A program made the translations under genes and the position numbers. Positions 1 through 9,310 of a stretch of DNA of 46,998 nucleotides are shown here, one piece after another. Position 1 is the first letter of the stretch. Each line of letters begins with the position of its first letter. Origin of the DNA: Phycisphaeraceae bacterium (lineage in GTDB: Bacteria; Planctomycetota; Phycisphaerae; Phycisphaerales; Phycisphaeraceae); contig JADLFV010000086.1 in the NCBI GenBank assembly GCA_020849625.1, positions 1 to 46,998 of the forward strand. The letters run 5' to 3'. The notes beneath the pieces were generated by a model that worked only from the letters and a program-made list of their open reading frames with translations, had not been told where the DNA came from and searched no databases.

Positions 1-1027
1 AGGCATCGTCCTGGTGGTATTCCCGCTGTTGAACCAGTTCATCGACATACTGACCCCAGACGTGCTGCCGTCGCAGGGTGCCATCCGCATCGCGTTCCTC
101 GACAACCTGGTCGTCGTTGTTGTAAATGTAGTCCGTCGTCCGGGCGGTGATTGCTGTATCACCCTCGGCGGTGTGGTCGATGGCGCGAGTGACGCGCGAC
201 ATTCCGTCGTACTCGAACGACTGCAACACCCCGGAAGTCTGCCCCGCGACATCCGGCCCGGCGGCAATCGCAGTGACGTTCAGCAATCGCCCCAGTGCGT
301 CATACTGATACCCCAGCACGTTCCCATTTGGCTCATAGCGCTTGACGACATCCGACGCCTTGTTGTAATCCTGCCGCCACTGTCTGCCGTTGGCCAGCGT
401 CATGCTGAACAGTCGATCGAGGGCGTCAAAATCGTAACTGGTGGTGTGGTTGTTGGCATCCGTGATGCTGGTCAGATTGCGGTTGGGGTCGTATTCGTAG
501 GTGGTCTTGATCTCCCCTTGTTTGTCGCCGGAACCCACGCCGCCTTCGTGCAGTTGTTCCACCGTCTGCACGGGCCGGCTCACGCCGTCGTAGAGCGTTT
601 GCGACGGATTGCCGCGCGGGTCTTTGAAGTGCGTCGGGTTGCTGCGGCTGTCATAGCCCATAAAGGTGAAGATCGTCGAACTCGCGGAGTCGTCTGGGTT
701 GAACGCGCCATCGGCACCCTGCATCGCAGTGATGACCGGCCGGTCCAGCCCGTCGTACGCCGCGCCACTGATAAAACTTTCAGTGGTCCCGTTACGATCG
801 GGGTGTTGCTCGATGGCCGTTACTTTCGTCACGTTGCCCGCCGGATCGTTCTCGTATTCCAGCACGTTTTCCAGCGGATCGGTCTCTTTGATCAGCCGGT
901 TGGCGCCGTCGTAATCCAGCCGCGTGACCCTGCCGAGGAGATCCGACGATGCTGGTGAAAGGTCGGGAAGACTGGAATCACCCGACAAATGCCGTTGCGT
1001 TCGGATTGTCAAGTTATGGTTGCGCAT
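1..1027 (-). CDS. RHS/YD-repeat protein, displaced core module (partial)
   Basis: The minus strand is open from an ATG at 1027 to the window edge and encodes YD-type repeats such as YDPNRNLTSITDANNHTTSY. The translation aligns with the C-terminal half of the core of the large RHS protein at 1512-6968, from about its KYDGANRL segment to its REYHQDDA segment. It lacks the N-terminal two thirds and the window cuts it before any DPxG junction, so its own C-terminal toxin, if there is one, lies outside. The frame opens within the last codons of the preceding small gene. A displaced core fragment behind a complete RHS-toxin/immunity pair is the known 'orphan rhs-CT' layout. No convincing ribosome site precedes the ATG, so it may be a silent donor cassette and not an expressed gene. 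Confidence 0.7.
   Translation of the reverse strand, partial: MRNHNLTIRTQRHLSGDSSLPDLSPASSDLLGRVTRLDYDGANRLIKETDPLENVLEYENDPAGNVTKVTAIEQHPDRNGTTESFISGAAYDGLDRPVITAMQGADGAFNPDDSASSTIFTFMGYDSRSNPTHFKDPRGNPSQTLYDGVSRPVQTVEQLHEGGVGSGDKQGEIKTTYEYDPNRNLTSITDANNHTTSYDFDALDRLFSMTLANGRQWRQDYNKASDVVKRYEPNGNVLGYQYDALGRLLNVTAIAAGPDVAGQTSGVLQSFEYDGMSRVTRAIDHTAEGDTAITARTTDYIYNNDDQVVEERDADGTLRRQHVWGQYVDELVQQREYHQDDA
361..489. repeat. Near-identical RHS core segment (second copy at 3241-3369)
   Basis: Bases 361-489 match 3241-3369 with about one visible difference (catccgtg against catcggtg), while the sequence on either side is clearly diverged. The offset is a constant 2,880 bases. This is a direct repeat inside two RHS core modules of the same orientation. 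The patchy identity suggests recent recombination or gene conversion between the two modules. Confidence 0.85.
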
Positions 1028-1085
1028 TGCTGGTGTTTTTTTCAACAAACCGAGTTCGATTGGATCGCAAGAGATACTGCTTGAT

Positions 1086-1511
1086 CTAGAACAACTCAAT
1101 CACCCCTCGATACGAGGCGCAGGCATCGACACGGGCCTTGAGCTCTTCGATGTCGCCATATTCAATCCAGACGTCATCGATCTCCTCGAAATTACTCTTC
1201 ATCATAGTTTTTAACTCATCGAGCGACACCTGACCGTAAAAAGTTATTGTGTCAAACTGAACCTCTATTATTGGACTAAAAACTCGATAGTAAATTGCTC
1301 TGAGAAGTCCAACTGGTGTCGCCAAACGCACGTCACTAAAGTCATACCTCATTCCTAACGTGTCGATCACAAAAAACTCGGCCATGCTATTGATATATTG
1401 AATTCCTGTATATCTCATCTTCACAAACTTTTCGGCGCTCGTGTACTTCAATGCCGCAAGCTGGCTGCCAAATTGCAATACCGGCCACTTGATGTCGCTC
1501 ATTGTTGCCAT
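1086..1511 (-). CDS. Candidate immunity protein of the RHS toxin
   Basis: This 141-aa protein starts at an ATG directly after the TGA of the RHS gene (TGAATG), with GGGGAAG as ribosome site, so the two are translationally coupled. I do not recognise the family. It is a small soluble protein without signal peptide or membrane segment, with an acidic C-terminal half (NFEEIDDVWIEYGDIEELKA). Position, size and coupling fit the cognate immunity protein that protects the producer from the RHS C-terminal toxin. This is inference from layout: polymorphic toxin systems nearly always place the immunity gene immediately behind the toxin. Local base composition is more AT-rich than the RHS core, as expected for an exchanged toxin/immunity tip. 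Confidence 0.6.
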   Translation of the reverse strand: MATMSDIKWPVLQFGSQLAALKYTSAEKFVKMRYTGIQYINSMAEFFVIDTLGMRYDFSDVRLATPVGLLRAIYYRVFSPIIEVQFDTITFYGQVSLDELKTMMKSNFEEIDDVWIEYGDIEELKARVDACASYRGVIELF

Positions 1512-4500
1512 TCAATCTTCCCCCCATATCCTGTCCGTCAGGTATGCACCGCCAAGACCAGTACCACCAATCGCGATCTTGTCCCAAGTGTTTGTGCCGT
1601 ACCACAGATGCCTCATCAATACAAGTGGATCGCGGACGCGACCGTGCAGCGCAAAATGCAACTCTTGCGTCCACCTTCCCCTGCCGATTGCTGTCAGATT
1701 CCAGCGCGTATTCTTGATGAAGTTCGGCACGTATCGACCATATTGCTCCCCGAAGAAGCCGCGCAGTGACAGCCTGCCGGCGCCTCCGCGCGTCCCGCCG
1801 ACAGCGATGATTCGATGATGGATCGGCATGTTCGGATCGACCCGCCCACTTCGTAACCAACGCCGCCGCACTGCGCCCGTTGAGAACCGCCCGGTATTCG
1901 AAAATCCTCTGCCCCAGCCTTGCCACCTTCCGGCGTATCGACTAAACCACGCAGTCCGCGTGAGTGCGCCAGCACCTCGTGAAGCACTCATTGCCGCCTT
2001 GCCAGCAGCCACAGGCAAACCAATCTCAATCAAATCAGTTGAGAGCGTCGCGGGATACCATTGCGCGCCGACGCCATAATTCTGCGCCCAATAGCGAGGA
2101 CCGGCGTAAGGCAACGGGAGGAAATAACCCGTGGGCGATATGTTGTATGAAAACGCAGCAATGTCCCACAACCCACGTCCCAGGTTTTCAATCGCATTGG
2201 CCGTGTTCGCTCCAATGCTGATCCAGGTGTCAATGCCTGCCTCCCAGAGCTGGCCGAAAGCCTCGCCCGGATTCCCGATCGAGTATTGAGCGATGGTCCA
2301 CCAGTTGCTTGGAGTTTCGGCGATCAAACCAATCGCCTGGCCGCCACGGCTACGCGCATATTCTTCTGCGAAATTGGGAAGGTGTGCCTTGTTCGTTTGC
2401 CAAGGTTGGGTAAAGCTGTACTTTGTATACCACCACAATTCCTCATACCAAGTCGAACTCGGCTCACTGTTACCGCCGCTGGGATCGACGAAGGCGTTCG
2501 GATTCCCCCGCAGGAACTCGTACAGGTTCATCCCATCGGCGTAGCCCGCCGGGTCGAACTGCGTGAATCGGCCCAACTGCGGTGAGTAATATCTGATCCC
2601 ATTGCCAGCCACGTACAGCCCGCTTTCGGGGTCGAAGCGGTAGCCGAGGTATAAGTAAGGACACAGGGGAGCCAAACTCGCGGCACCGTTTTCCAGAGGA
2701 GGAGCTGGCAAAAGCTCATCATCATTCGTGAACCACACGCCGTCGGGACCGCTGCAACAGTAGATCAGCGTGTTGCCGTAAGCATCGTAGTCGTAGGCTT
2801 CGATGACCGCGCGGCTACTGTGCGTGAGCGCCACGTTCCGGTAGTGCAGATCGCTCAGCGGGTACAGGTCGTGGAACTGCGATGCGTCGTCCTGGTGGTA
2901 CTCGCGCTGCTGCACCAGTTCATCGACGTATTGCCCCCAGACGTATTGCCGCCACAATTGGCCGTCGGCATCGCGCTCTTCGACAACCTGGTCGTCGTTG
3001 TTGTAAATGTAGTCTGTCGTCTGGGCGGTGATTGCTGTATCACCCTCAGCGGTGTGGTCGATAGCTCTTGTGACCCGCGACATCCCGTCGTACTCAAACT
3101 CCTGCAACACCCCGGAAGTTTGCCCCACAACGCCAGGCCCCGCCTGTTCAGCCATGATTGCCAACAATCGTCCCAATCCATCGTACCTGTACCCTAACAC
3201 GTTGCCGTTCGGCTCATACCGCTTGACCACATCAGACGCTTTGTTGTAATCCTGCCGCCACTGTCTGCCGTTGGCCAGCGTCATGCTGAACAGTCGATCG
3301 AGGGCGTCAAAATCGTAACTGGTGGTGTGGTTGTTGGCATCGGTGATGCTGGTCAGATTGCGGTTGGGGTCGTAGCCGTAGCGCGTGCGGACCGCGTCGG
3401 AGCCGATGCCGGCGTTGTACCCGTTCGTGCTGAGGAACTGCTCGGTCTGGGCAAGGTAGGACAGGCCTTCGTAGGCCATCAGCGTGAGGTTCCCACGGGG
3501 ATCGATCATGTGCGTGAGGTTGCCCCGGCTGTCGTACCCCCGGAAGTTGAAGATCGTCGAACTGCCGCTGTTGGTGAAGTCCGCGTCGAACCGGCCGTCG
3601 GCCCCCTGCATGGCGGCGATGACCGGGCGGTTCAGCGGATCATACGCGGCGGCGGACACGAACGTCTCCGGCACCGCCGAATCGCTGGGCGGGGAGTCCG
3701 TCATCGTCACCCGCGTCACGTTGCCGGCTGGATCGTGCTCGTAGGCGACGGTGTTGTTCAATGCATCAGCCTGCTCGATCAGCCGATTTGCGCCATCGTA
3801 CTTCAGCTTCGTGACGCCGCCGTTGTCCTGTCGTTGTTCAACGACGCGTCCGAGGCGATCGAAAACTGTTTGGCTCAAGATTTGCGATGAACTGCTACCT
3901 GGCAGCGCTCCGGGAATCTGGATCGGCTGTGTGCCGGTTTGTTCCCAGTAAATCTCGTCTATCTGCTCGTAAGGCCTTCCCGCTTCGTCATAATTCATCC
4001 TGCTGCGAGACAGAATGTCATATGTGTTGGACTGTGGTGATCGTCCAACCGTCACCGGCCTGCCGTCCGGGTCGTGCTGCACCGAGTCCTGAAACAGCAG
4101 GGGGTCGATGCTGTAAATGAGCCTGTCGAACCCGTCATAGACAAAACGATGAACATCGCCGACATAAGTAAACAGGCGACCGGACCCGAAGGCGTCGTGA
4201 ATCGTGGCGGAGGAGTGCTCTCCAATGCGGGTTTCGGGGCCAATATTGAGTACCGGATTGCCATTGGCATCGTAATAGGTGATCGTCGCTGGCCAGGAGT
4301 CATCCGGCTGCCCCTCACCCTGGCAGACGGCAATAAGCAGGTCTCGCTCGTCGTAGTCGTAAGCAACGGAGTTGCCCATGGGATATGTCATCAAGATGAG
4401 ATTCTGATTGGCATCGTATGCATAGCGCGTTTGGAGGCGGGAGGGGATCGCTCCCTGGCCATCGATGGCTGGTATGCCCGCATCGACTTCCATCATGGTC

Positions 4501-6968
4501 AGATTGTCGAGGATGTCATGCTCAAACGTGGTCACGAACCAACCAGCACGAATCGATGCGCCACCAACACCTTCCCCGATTGGATATTGCACCAATCCTG
4601 CACCGTCAACTGTAAGTTGCCCTGGCAGGGGCTGGTCCCGAACCACGACGTCTCGTTCATCGATGCGACGGACATTGCCATTGGCATCGTAGTACATCTG
4701 TACCTGAGTCCACGGATCGCCGGACTGTACGAAAGTGCTGGTGTCGTAAACATCGCCCAAGTGGTTCACTTGATTGGCAGTCACCACCCCGCGTGGTGAA
4801 ACCAGTCTCAACGGTATTCCCAGCAGGTCGTACTGGTCGATTCTGGTTACGAGGTTCTGGTAAGTATTGGGCGTGTTGGAACGGGCGGGTTCCGAAGGGC
4901 GGGTGTATCCATCAACATAACTCTGGGCCACCGTGGCGGGATCGACATCGACATGAATCGCAGCTAAATACCCGCTGCGATCGCTGTCAGAGGCCCTGGT
5001 TTGCGTCCCGTTGCCACCTGGAGCGTTTCGCGGATGGTACGCGAACGCAGTCAGGTTACCTTCTGGATCAAGGCGGGAAGTTACTTGGCCGCGTGGATTA
5101 TGAGTGAGAATCTCCGTCCGTTTCTGCACCTGGCCATCAGCTCCATGCACAGTCGGATAATGAATGGCAATCAGGTCCCCCCGTGCGCCACTCGATTGTC
5201 CGTTATAGTTGCTTCCCAGGTTCATCGGGTACGAAAGCCCAGCCTCGCTCAATCGCGATTGCGCATCGGCAATGAGCGATGCGATATCCCCCTGTTCCAG
5301 CAGTAAGGTAGTCCTGATGCTCGACCCATCCACGACAGCGACAGAATACTTCTGATAGTCGTACTCAAACCGCGTCGCGTACCGCTCGGGCGAGGCGCCG
5401 CCCCCGTTAGGCGGCGTGAACCGCCCACTGGCATTGATAGGCCATCCCCGTGGCTCCACAACCGCAGCGGTTTGATTGAAAAGCGGCTCGTAATAATACT
5501 TGGTTGTGAGTTGAGTCTGAGTGGTATTTCCCCCGATACCGCCGTTGTAGTGAGCCACCGATCGCAAACGGCCGACATGCGGCATGTATGGTTCATCGTT
5601 GATCTCTACGACGTTTTGTTCTGTATCCCAATCGAACTCGACGAAGTTGCCGCGGGGAAAGGTTATTTTCGTGGGCTGACCATCCCCGTTCCGTTGGTAT
5701 GTTGTTTTCAGCGTGCGATCGGACCCTGATTTCGTGCGGTTCTCGTAATCAATGTGCTCAAGCAACCGCCCATACTGGTCGAAAGTGTCTTGTGATCTGT
5801 TGCCATTGCGATCGGTTACCTCGACACCTTTGACTATGCTTGGATCGTTTTCATCTAATGTATAGCTGAAATGGTAGGTGCCCCCGACCTTGCCATCTCC
5901 CGAACCCACACGCTCTGAGACCACACGGTCATTTTCATCATAGATCACATAATGGCGAGCATTGCTGTCACTAAGCTTTGTCATATCGACCTGACGATTA
6001 CTCGTCAGTGCGCCCGCTTCATTGACTTCCTTGGGATACCAGACACGATTGAGCCGGCCATCATCATCGTAGCCAAACGCATAAGCGGTGCCGCGAGGGA
6101 ACGATGCGCCTTCGGGTGACGCAAGTATTTTCGGCAAAATGATAGCTTCCAGTCGATATCCATTGGCGGCGTCATATTGAAACTTGAACGTCCCGTGCGA
6201 CGGACTTGAACCTACACTTGGCAGATCGACAAAATACTCGATCTCCACAAGGCGTTGTCCATCCATGACCTCGGAATCATATCGGTAGGCAACCTTTCGG
6301 CCATACGGGTCTATCACCTCTGTCAAGCGAGACTTGTCCGTGTCAGGGATGGATTCCCAATTGTACCGCTGTGTATTGCCATGCCGATCAACGACTTTGT
6401 AACATCTACCTCGTAGTTCGCTATCGTAAGCGTAGAAATAACTTCGTGTTCCATTGGCCCTAATCAACACGTAGGCATCATGACTCTCATCAATGACAGG
6501 TTGAAGATTGCCGGTAGGCTTTTTCTCACCTTCAATGGTATACGTCGAATAGCAATATTCCGGTCCCTGGACGATAATCTCTTCGGACTGAAAATCCAGA
6601 ACGATGTCTTGGGGCAATCTGAATCTGGAGCCCAGTAAGCCTTCAATACCAACAGTGTTAGCTGTTTCACTAAGATAAATGACACCAACATTCCACGTAA
6701 ACTCTCCGATGGATGGAACGGTCAAAAAGGTGTTTTCAAAGCTGAATGCTCCTGTCGAGAGAAGCACGGAATCTTGTGTTTTGACACCTATGGGCAATAC
6801 ATCATCGGTCGGGACATCGACAAACCGCCGTGGCTGAGGCAGGCCCTTGAATACCATGTATGGTACCGGCGTCTCCACAGCCTGCGAACAGACGAGCATA
6901 TCCGACCACTGGTCGACGCTCATGTCCGACCAGTCATCGAGCGACAAATTGCACCAACTCAAAGGCAT
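1512..6968 (-). CDS. RHS/YD-repeat toxin carrier with HNH-like C-terminal domain
   Basis: 1,818 aa from the ATG at 6968; a GTG two codons upstream is possible, but AGAGGA sits 7 nt before the ATG. The N-terminus has no signal peptide and carries two DxWSDM units. The middle is a long run of YD repeats that would form the RHS cage. The core ends with the hallmark segment RYYSPQLGRFTQFDPAG, then NLYEFLRGNPNAFVDPSG. The last ~320 residues (nt 1515-2474) are unrelated to the core. They include a hydrophobic Trp/Ala-rich stretch and then an HNH/ENDO VII-like pattern: IHHRI, then NxxxNTRWNLTAI, then ELHFALHG. This suggests a nuclease toxin released from the cage. The nuclease call is by pattern only. 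The gene follows tail-like genes, so delivery by a contractile or other export machine is possible but not shown. Confidence 0.8.
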   Translation of the reverse strand: MPLSWCNLSLDDWSDMSVDQWSDMLVCSQAVETPVPYMVFKGLPQPRRFVDVPTDDVLPIGVKTQDSVLLSTGAFSFENTFLTVPSIGEFTWNVGVIYLSETANTVGIEGLLGSRFRLPQDIVLDFQSEEIIVQGPEYCYSTYTIEGEKKPTGNLQPVIDESHDAYVLIRANGTRSYFYAYDSELRGRCYKVVDRHGNTQRYNWESIPDTDKSRLTEVIDPYGRKVAYRYDSEVMDGQRLVEIEYFVDLPSVGSSPSHGTFKFQYDAANGYRLEAIILPKILASPEGASFPRGTAYAFGYDDDGRLNRVWYPKEVNEAGALTSNRQVDMTKLSDSNARHYVIYDENDRVVSERVGSGDGKVGGTYHFSYTLDENDPSIVKGVEVTDRNGNRSQDTFDQYGRLLEHIDYENRTKSGSDRTLKTTYQRNGDGQPTKITFPRGNFVEFDWDTEQNVVEINDEPYMPHVGRLRSVAHYNGGIGGNTTQTQLTTKYYYEPLFNQTAAVVEPRGWPINASGRFTPPNGGGASPERYATRFEYDYQKYSVAVVDGSSIRTTLLLEQGDIASLIADAQSRLSEAGLSYPMNLGSNYNGQSSGARGDLIAIHYPTVHGADGQVQKRTEILTHNPRGQVTSRLDPEGNLTAFAYHPRNAPGGNGTQTRASDSDRSGYLAAIHVDVDPATVAQSYVDGYTRPSEPARSNTPNTYQNLVTRIDQYDLLGIPLRLVSPRGVVTANQVNHLGDVYDTSTFVQSGDPWTQVQMYYDANGNVRRIDERDVVVRDQPLPGQLTVDGAGLVQYPIGEGVGGASIRAGWFVTTFEHDILDNLTMMEVDAGIPAIDGQGAIPSRLQTRYAYDANQNLILMTYPMGNSVAYDYDERDLLIAVCQGEGQPDDSWPATITYYDANGNPVLNIGPETRIGEHSSATIHDAFGSGRLFTYVGDVHRFVYDGFDRLIYSIDPLLFQDSVQHDPDGRPVTVGRSPQSNTYDILSRSRMNYDEAGRPYEQIDEIYWEQTGTQPIQIPGALPGSSSSQILSQTVFDRLGRVVEQRQDNGGVTKLKYDGANRLIEQADALNNTVAYEHDPAGNVTRVTMTDSPPSDSAVPETFVSAAAYDPLNRPVIAAMQGADGRFDADFTNSGSSTIFNFRGYDSRGNLTHMIDPRGNLTLMAYEGLSYLAQTEQFLSTNGYNAGIGSDAVRTRYGYDPNRNLTSITDANNHTTSYDFDALDRLFSMTLANGRQWRQDYNKASDVVKRYEPNGNVLGYRYDGLGRLLAIMAEQAGPGVVGQTSGVLQEFEYDGMSRVTRAIDHTAEGDTAITAQTTDYIYNNDDQVVEERDADGQLWRQYVWGQYVDELVQQREYHQDDASQFHDLYPLSDLHYRNVALTHSSRAVIEAYDYDAYGNTLIYCCSGPDGVWFTNDDELLPAPPLENGAASLAPLCPYLYLGYRFDPESGLYVAGNGIRYYSPQLGRFTQFDPAGYADGMNLYEFLRGNPNAFVDPSGGNSEPSSTWYEELWWYTKYSFTQPWQTNKAHLPNFAEEYARSRGGQAIGLIAETPSNWWTIAQYSIGNPGEAFGQLWEAGIDTWISIGANTANAIENLGRGLWDIAAFSYNISPTGYFLPLPYAGPRYWAQNYGVGAQWYPATLSTDLIEIGLPVAAGKAAMSASRGAGALTRTAWFSRYAGRWQGWGRGFSNTGRFSTGAVRRRWLRSGRVDPNMPIHHRIIAVGGTRGGAGRLSLRGFFGEQYGRYVPNFIKNTRWNLTAIGRGRWTQELHFALHGRVRDPLVLMRHLWYGTNTWDKIAIGGTGLGGAYLTDRIWGED

Positions 6969-6995
6969 AGCCACTTCCTCTGTGAAGCAGTCAGT

Positions 6996-8168
6996 TCAGA
7001 CGGAAGCAGCCGTCAGCATCAACATGCCTGAGAAGCCGACCTTGTTCGTAATGGTGACCACGGACGCGTCAGCCTTGATCGTCGCTCCTTTGTCAATGGT
7101 GGCGTTAGTGACGGTGCGCGCCGCAAGGCTGCGTGTGAAATCCACTATGCCGCTCTTAGCATTGAGATTGGTAATCGTGCCTGTGCTGTTCGGGATGACG
7201 GTGCCGCCGAGAACGTTAAGGGTGGCGATTGCTCCCGACCCTTCGGTCCGCAACTGTCCGGCGTCGTTCTGAACAGTCGTGGCACCCGTGCGCAGGACGC
7301 ATGTACCCCCTGTCTTTTGGAGCGTGGTCAGTGTAACACCGTCGCCAATTTCGACCACCGTGTCTGATGTTGGATTCGAGTCATAGCTTTGAACAATCGT
7401 TGTAATGGTCTTGGTCACCCCCGTGTCTGTAAAAAGCGCCACCCGACCTTTCTTGACAGTAACACTGGCAAGCGTACCAGTTGCACCACCCGTCAGATAC
7501 AGCCCGTAGCCCGTGCTTGATGCCGATGTACCTGTAATGAGAGGAGAGATGGCCGAGTCGCCGAGGTCGATATATCCGATTCCAGTGCTCTCGTACTCAA
7601 AAATGCCGGTTGAGTTTTCAATGTCGAGCTTCAACGGATTGCCCGGCCCCCCGATGTTGCCGGAGTAGTTGGTCACACGGAAGCTATCCAATTCGATGGA
7701 AGACTGATCTAATCCATAAAGAATGGAAATCGAACCTTGAATGATCACGTCGTCGCTGGCTACAGGTATCGCGCGTTCCTCCCAATTAGCGACCGTGTTC
7801 CAATCATTGGGGCCATAGTTCGCAGCGGTTGTTGATTGACTGAAGGTCGCTGATCCACCGGGCGTATTGAGCGTGACAGTGAACGGAACGCCTGCCGTTT
7901 CCGCCATAAGCGTCAGTGTCCCCGTTGTCGTGCCGGTTGTATCCGTCGCCAAAATATCAGTGGCCAGTGGGTTGGTAGAGTTGTTCCACGACGTGACAAG
8001 TCCCTGGGCGATCTCATTGGCCCCATCGCCGCCGGACTGTGTGTAGGAAGCTATGACTACGCCGCTGACGCTGATCTCAAAGGTCTCGCCGCTGAATGAG
8101 CCGCCAACGGTGATAGTAACGATTTGGGCGCCAGCGGTAGCGCCCCCGATCCATGTACGCGTTGCCAT
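6996..8168 (-). CDS. Beta-rich tail/adhesin-like structural protein
   Basis: 390 aa, starting MATRTWIGGATAGAQIVTIT, with GAGG 9 nt upstream of the ATG. It is rich in Gly, Thr, Ser and Val. The second half consists of short strand-turn repeats (TVKKGRVALF, TLNVLGGTV, NLNAKSGIV, NATIDKGATIK) typical of right-handed beta-helices. There is no signal peptide and no membrane anchor. It lies 21 bp upstream of the RHS gene and downstream of tail-fibre and sulfotransferase-like genes, which suggests a virion or tail-like surface protein. I recognise the general type from prophage structural regions but cannot name a family. Confidence 0.6.
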   Translation of the reverse strand: MATRTWIGGATAGAQIVTITVGGSFSGETFEISVSGVVIASYTQSGGDGANEIAQGLVTSWNNSTNPLATDILATDTTGTTTGTLTLMAETAGVPFTVTLNTPGGSATFSQSTTAANYGPNDWNTVANWEERAIPVASDDVIIQGSISILYGLDQSSIELDSFRVTNYSGNIGGPGNPLKLDIENSTGIFEYESTGIGYIDLGDSAISPLITGTSASSTGYGLYLTGGATGTLASVTVKKGRVALFTDTGVTKTITTIVQSYDSNPTSDTVVEIGDGVTLTTLQKTGGTCVLRTGATTVQNDAGQLRTEGSGAIATLNVLGGTVIPNSTGTITNLNAKSGIVDFTRSLAARTVTNATIDKGATIKADASVVTITNKVGFSGMLMLTAASV

Positions 8169-8277
8169 GTCATGCCTCGCTTTCGAAGGTTTGTGGTTCT
8201 ATCAGCTTCGTCATCGTACGTGCGTCGCACATCCAGACACTGACACTCCAATTCCCGACTCAATCTGTAACCAAACA

Positions 8278-8538
8278 TCAAGCAGGTAAATCCGGTACCT
8301 GTCGTGACGGGTCAATATCCTCAAGGCACGCTTTTAAGCTGGCGTAGATCGTGGAAAGTTGCTGCGCGTCATTGCCAAGCGCCTGATTGATCGCGTTGCG
8401 ACCATGTTGCTGCACAATGCGATTCACATTTTGCAAACTGTGCTCGATTTGCATAACGGACTGCCGCATCAAGTGGCGGATGCGGAATGCACCATCAGCA
8501 GCGGTAGGTTGACGCATCGTCTGTTCGAGAAGAGCCAT
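8278..8538 (-). CDS. Small helical phage-type protein
   Basis: 86 aa from the ATG at 8538, chosen because AAAGGA lies about 9 nt upstream; the longer frame to 8637 has no such site. It is predicted helical and Gln-rich (MALLEQTMRQPTA, then LMRQSVMQIEHSLQNVNRIV, ending in a charged tail). It overlaps the 3' end of the sulfotransferase-like gene by 44 bp in another frame, a compact phage-like arrangement. I do not recognise the family. Confidence 0.5.
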   Translation of the reverse strand: MALLEQTMRQPTAADGAFRIRHLMRQSVMQIEHSLQNVNRIVQQHGRNAINQALGNDAQQLSTIYASLKACLEDIDPSRQVPDLPA

Positions 8539-9310
8539 GCTGCAAATTCCTTTCAAGAGGTGGACTCTGGACGCCGACTGATGTTGACATCTTCCCATTG
8601 TGTCTGACGACTTCTTGCCTAAGTTGATGTCGTCCAAAGATGCCGTAGTGAGTGTCGTCTTCCGGGACTGATTTCCTGACGTTCATCGGATCAATGTCGA
8701 GAGGGTCGATTTGTAGATGCTCAAACACGCTCCGCATGACTTTGACCGGTTCGTCGACAAGATGGTCGTAGTCAACGTAACGGATTCGCGCATCAGGGCC
8801 GCGAGCTTGCCGATCTCTGAGTCGATCAAGCGCTAAGCCCAGAGGAAGATTGCCGCTCGTTGTCCAATACTGCGCCCGCTGCTCTGCGGTTTTGGGCAGG
8901 TGACGTGTTTCAGGGTGACCGGGGTTCGCCCGATAGATTCGCTCCAGGCTCGCCACAATATCTGCGACCTTGCGTGTCATGCAGACAATTCGAGCGTCGG
9001 GATACACTTCCCACAGCAGCTCAGCATACTCAAGCCATCCGCGCGACTTATCAACAATCACGGGGCGACTTGTCAACGCTTCGTAGTAACCCTTCGTCCC
9101 TTCATTACAAAATCCAAGAAATGCCCTACGCATCGTCTGTTCATTTTGGCTTTTGCGCTCTGCAAGGTTGTAATTGCCATATGCCCCGTACCAATACTCC
9201 AGCAGTGGACTCGTGGCCGATGCATACACCTCGGGATGCTGTGACAGCAACGCCTGCATCAGTTCTGAGCCGGAACGGGGTAACGACGCGTTGACATGGA
9301 AGTACTGCAT
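8495..9310 (-). CDS. Sulfotransferase-family protein in a tail gene cluster
   Basis: 271 aa. The N-terminus has the PAPS 5'-phosphosulfate-binding loop (SLPRSGSELMQALL, residues ~9-22). Around residue 110 there is a strand-loop (PDARIVCMTRKVADIVASLERI) matching the 3'-phosphate-binding region, and a third conserved block reads IRYVDYDHLVDEPVKVM. These match P-loop sulfotransferases, which move a sulfuryl group from PAPS to an acceptor hydroxyl or amine. Similar proteins are known in phage tail regions. The start overlaps the tail-fibre stop (TAATG), so translation is coupled. The substrate is unknown; modification of a surface glycan or of the fibre itself is only a guess. The last ~40 residues overlap the next gene and look unconserved. 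Confidence 0.8.
   Translation of the reverse strand: MQYFHVNASLPRSGSELMQALLSQHPEVYASATSPLLEYWYGAYGNYNLAERKSQNEQTMRRAFLGFCNEGTKGYYEALTSRPVIVDKSRGWLEYAELLWEVYPDARIVCMTRKVADIVASLERIYRANPGHPETRHLPKTAEQRAQYWTTSGNLPLGLALDRLRDRQARGPDARIRYVDYDHLVDEPVKVMRSVFEHLQIDPLDIDPMNVRKSVPEDDTHYGIFGRHQLRQEVVRHNGKMSTSVGVQSPPLERNLQHGSSRTDDASTYRC

Noticed and set aside
14..958. Long open plus-strand frame (314 codons) opposite the left RHS module
   Set aside because: The minus strand in this interval encodes clear YD repeats that match the main RHS protein; the plus-strand peptide is a shadow.
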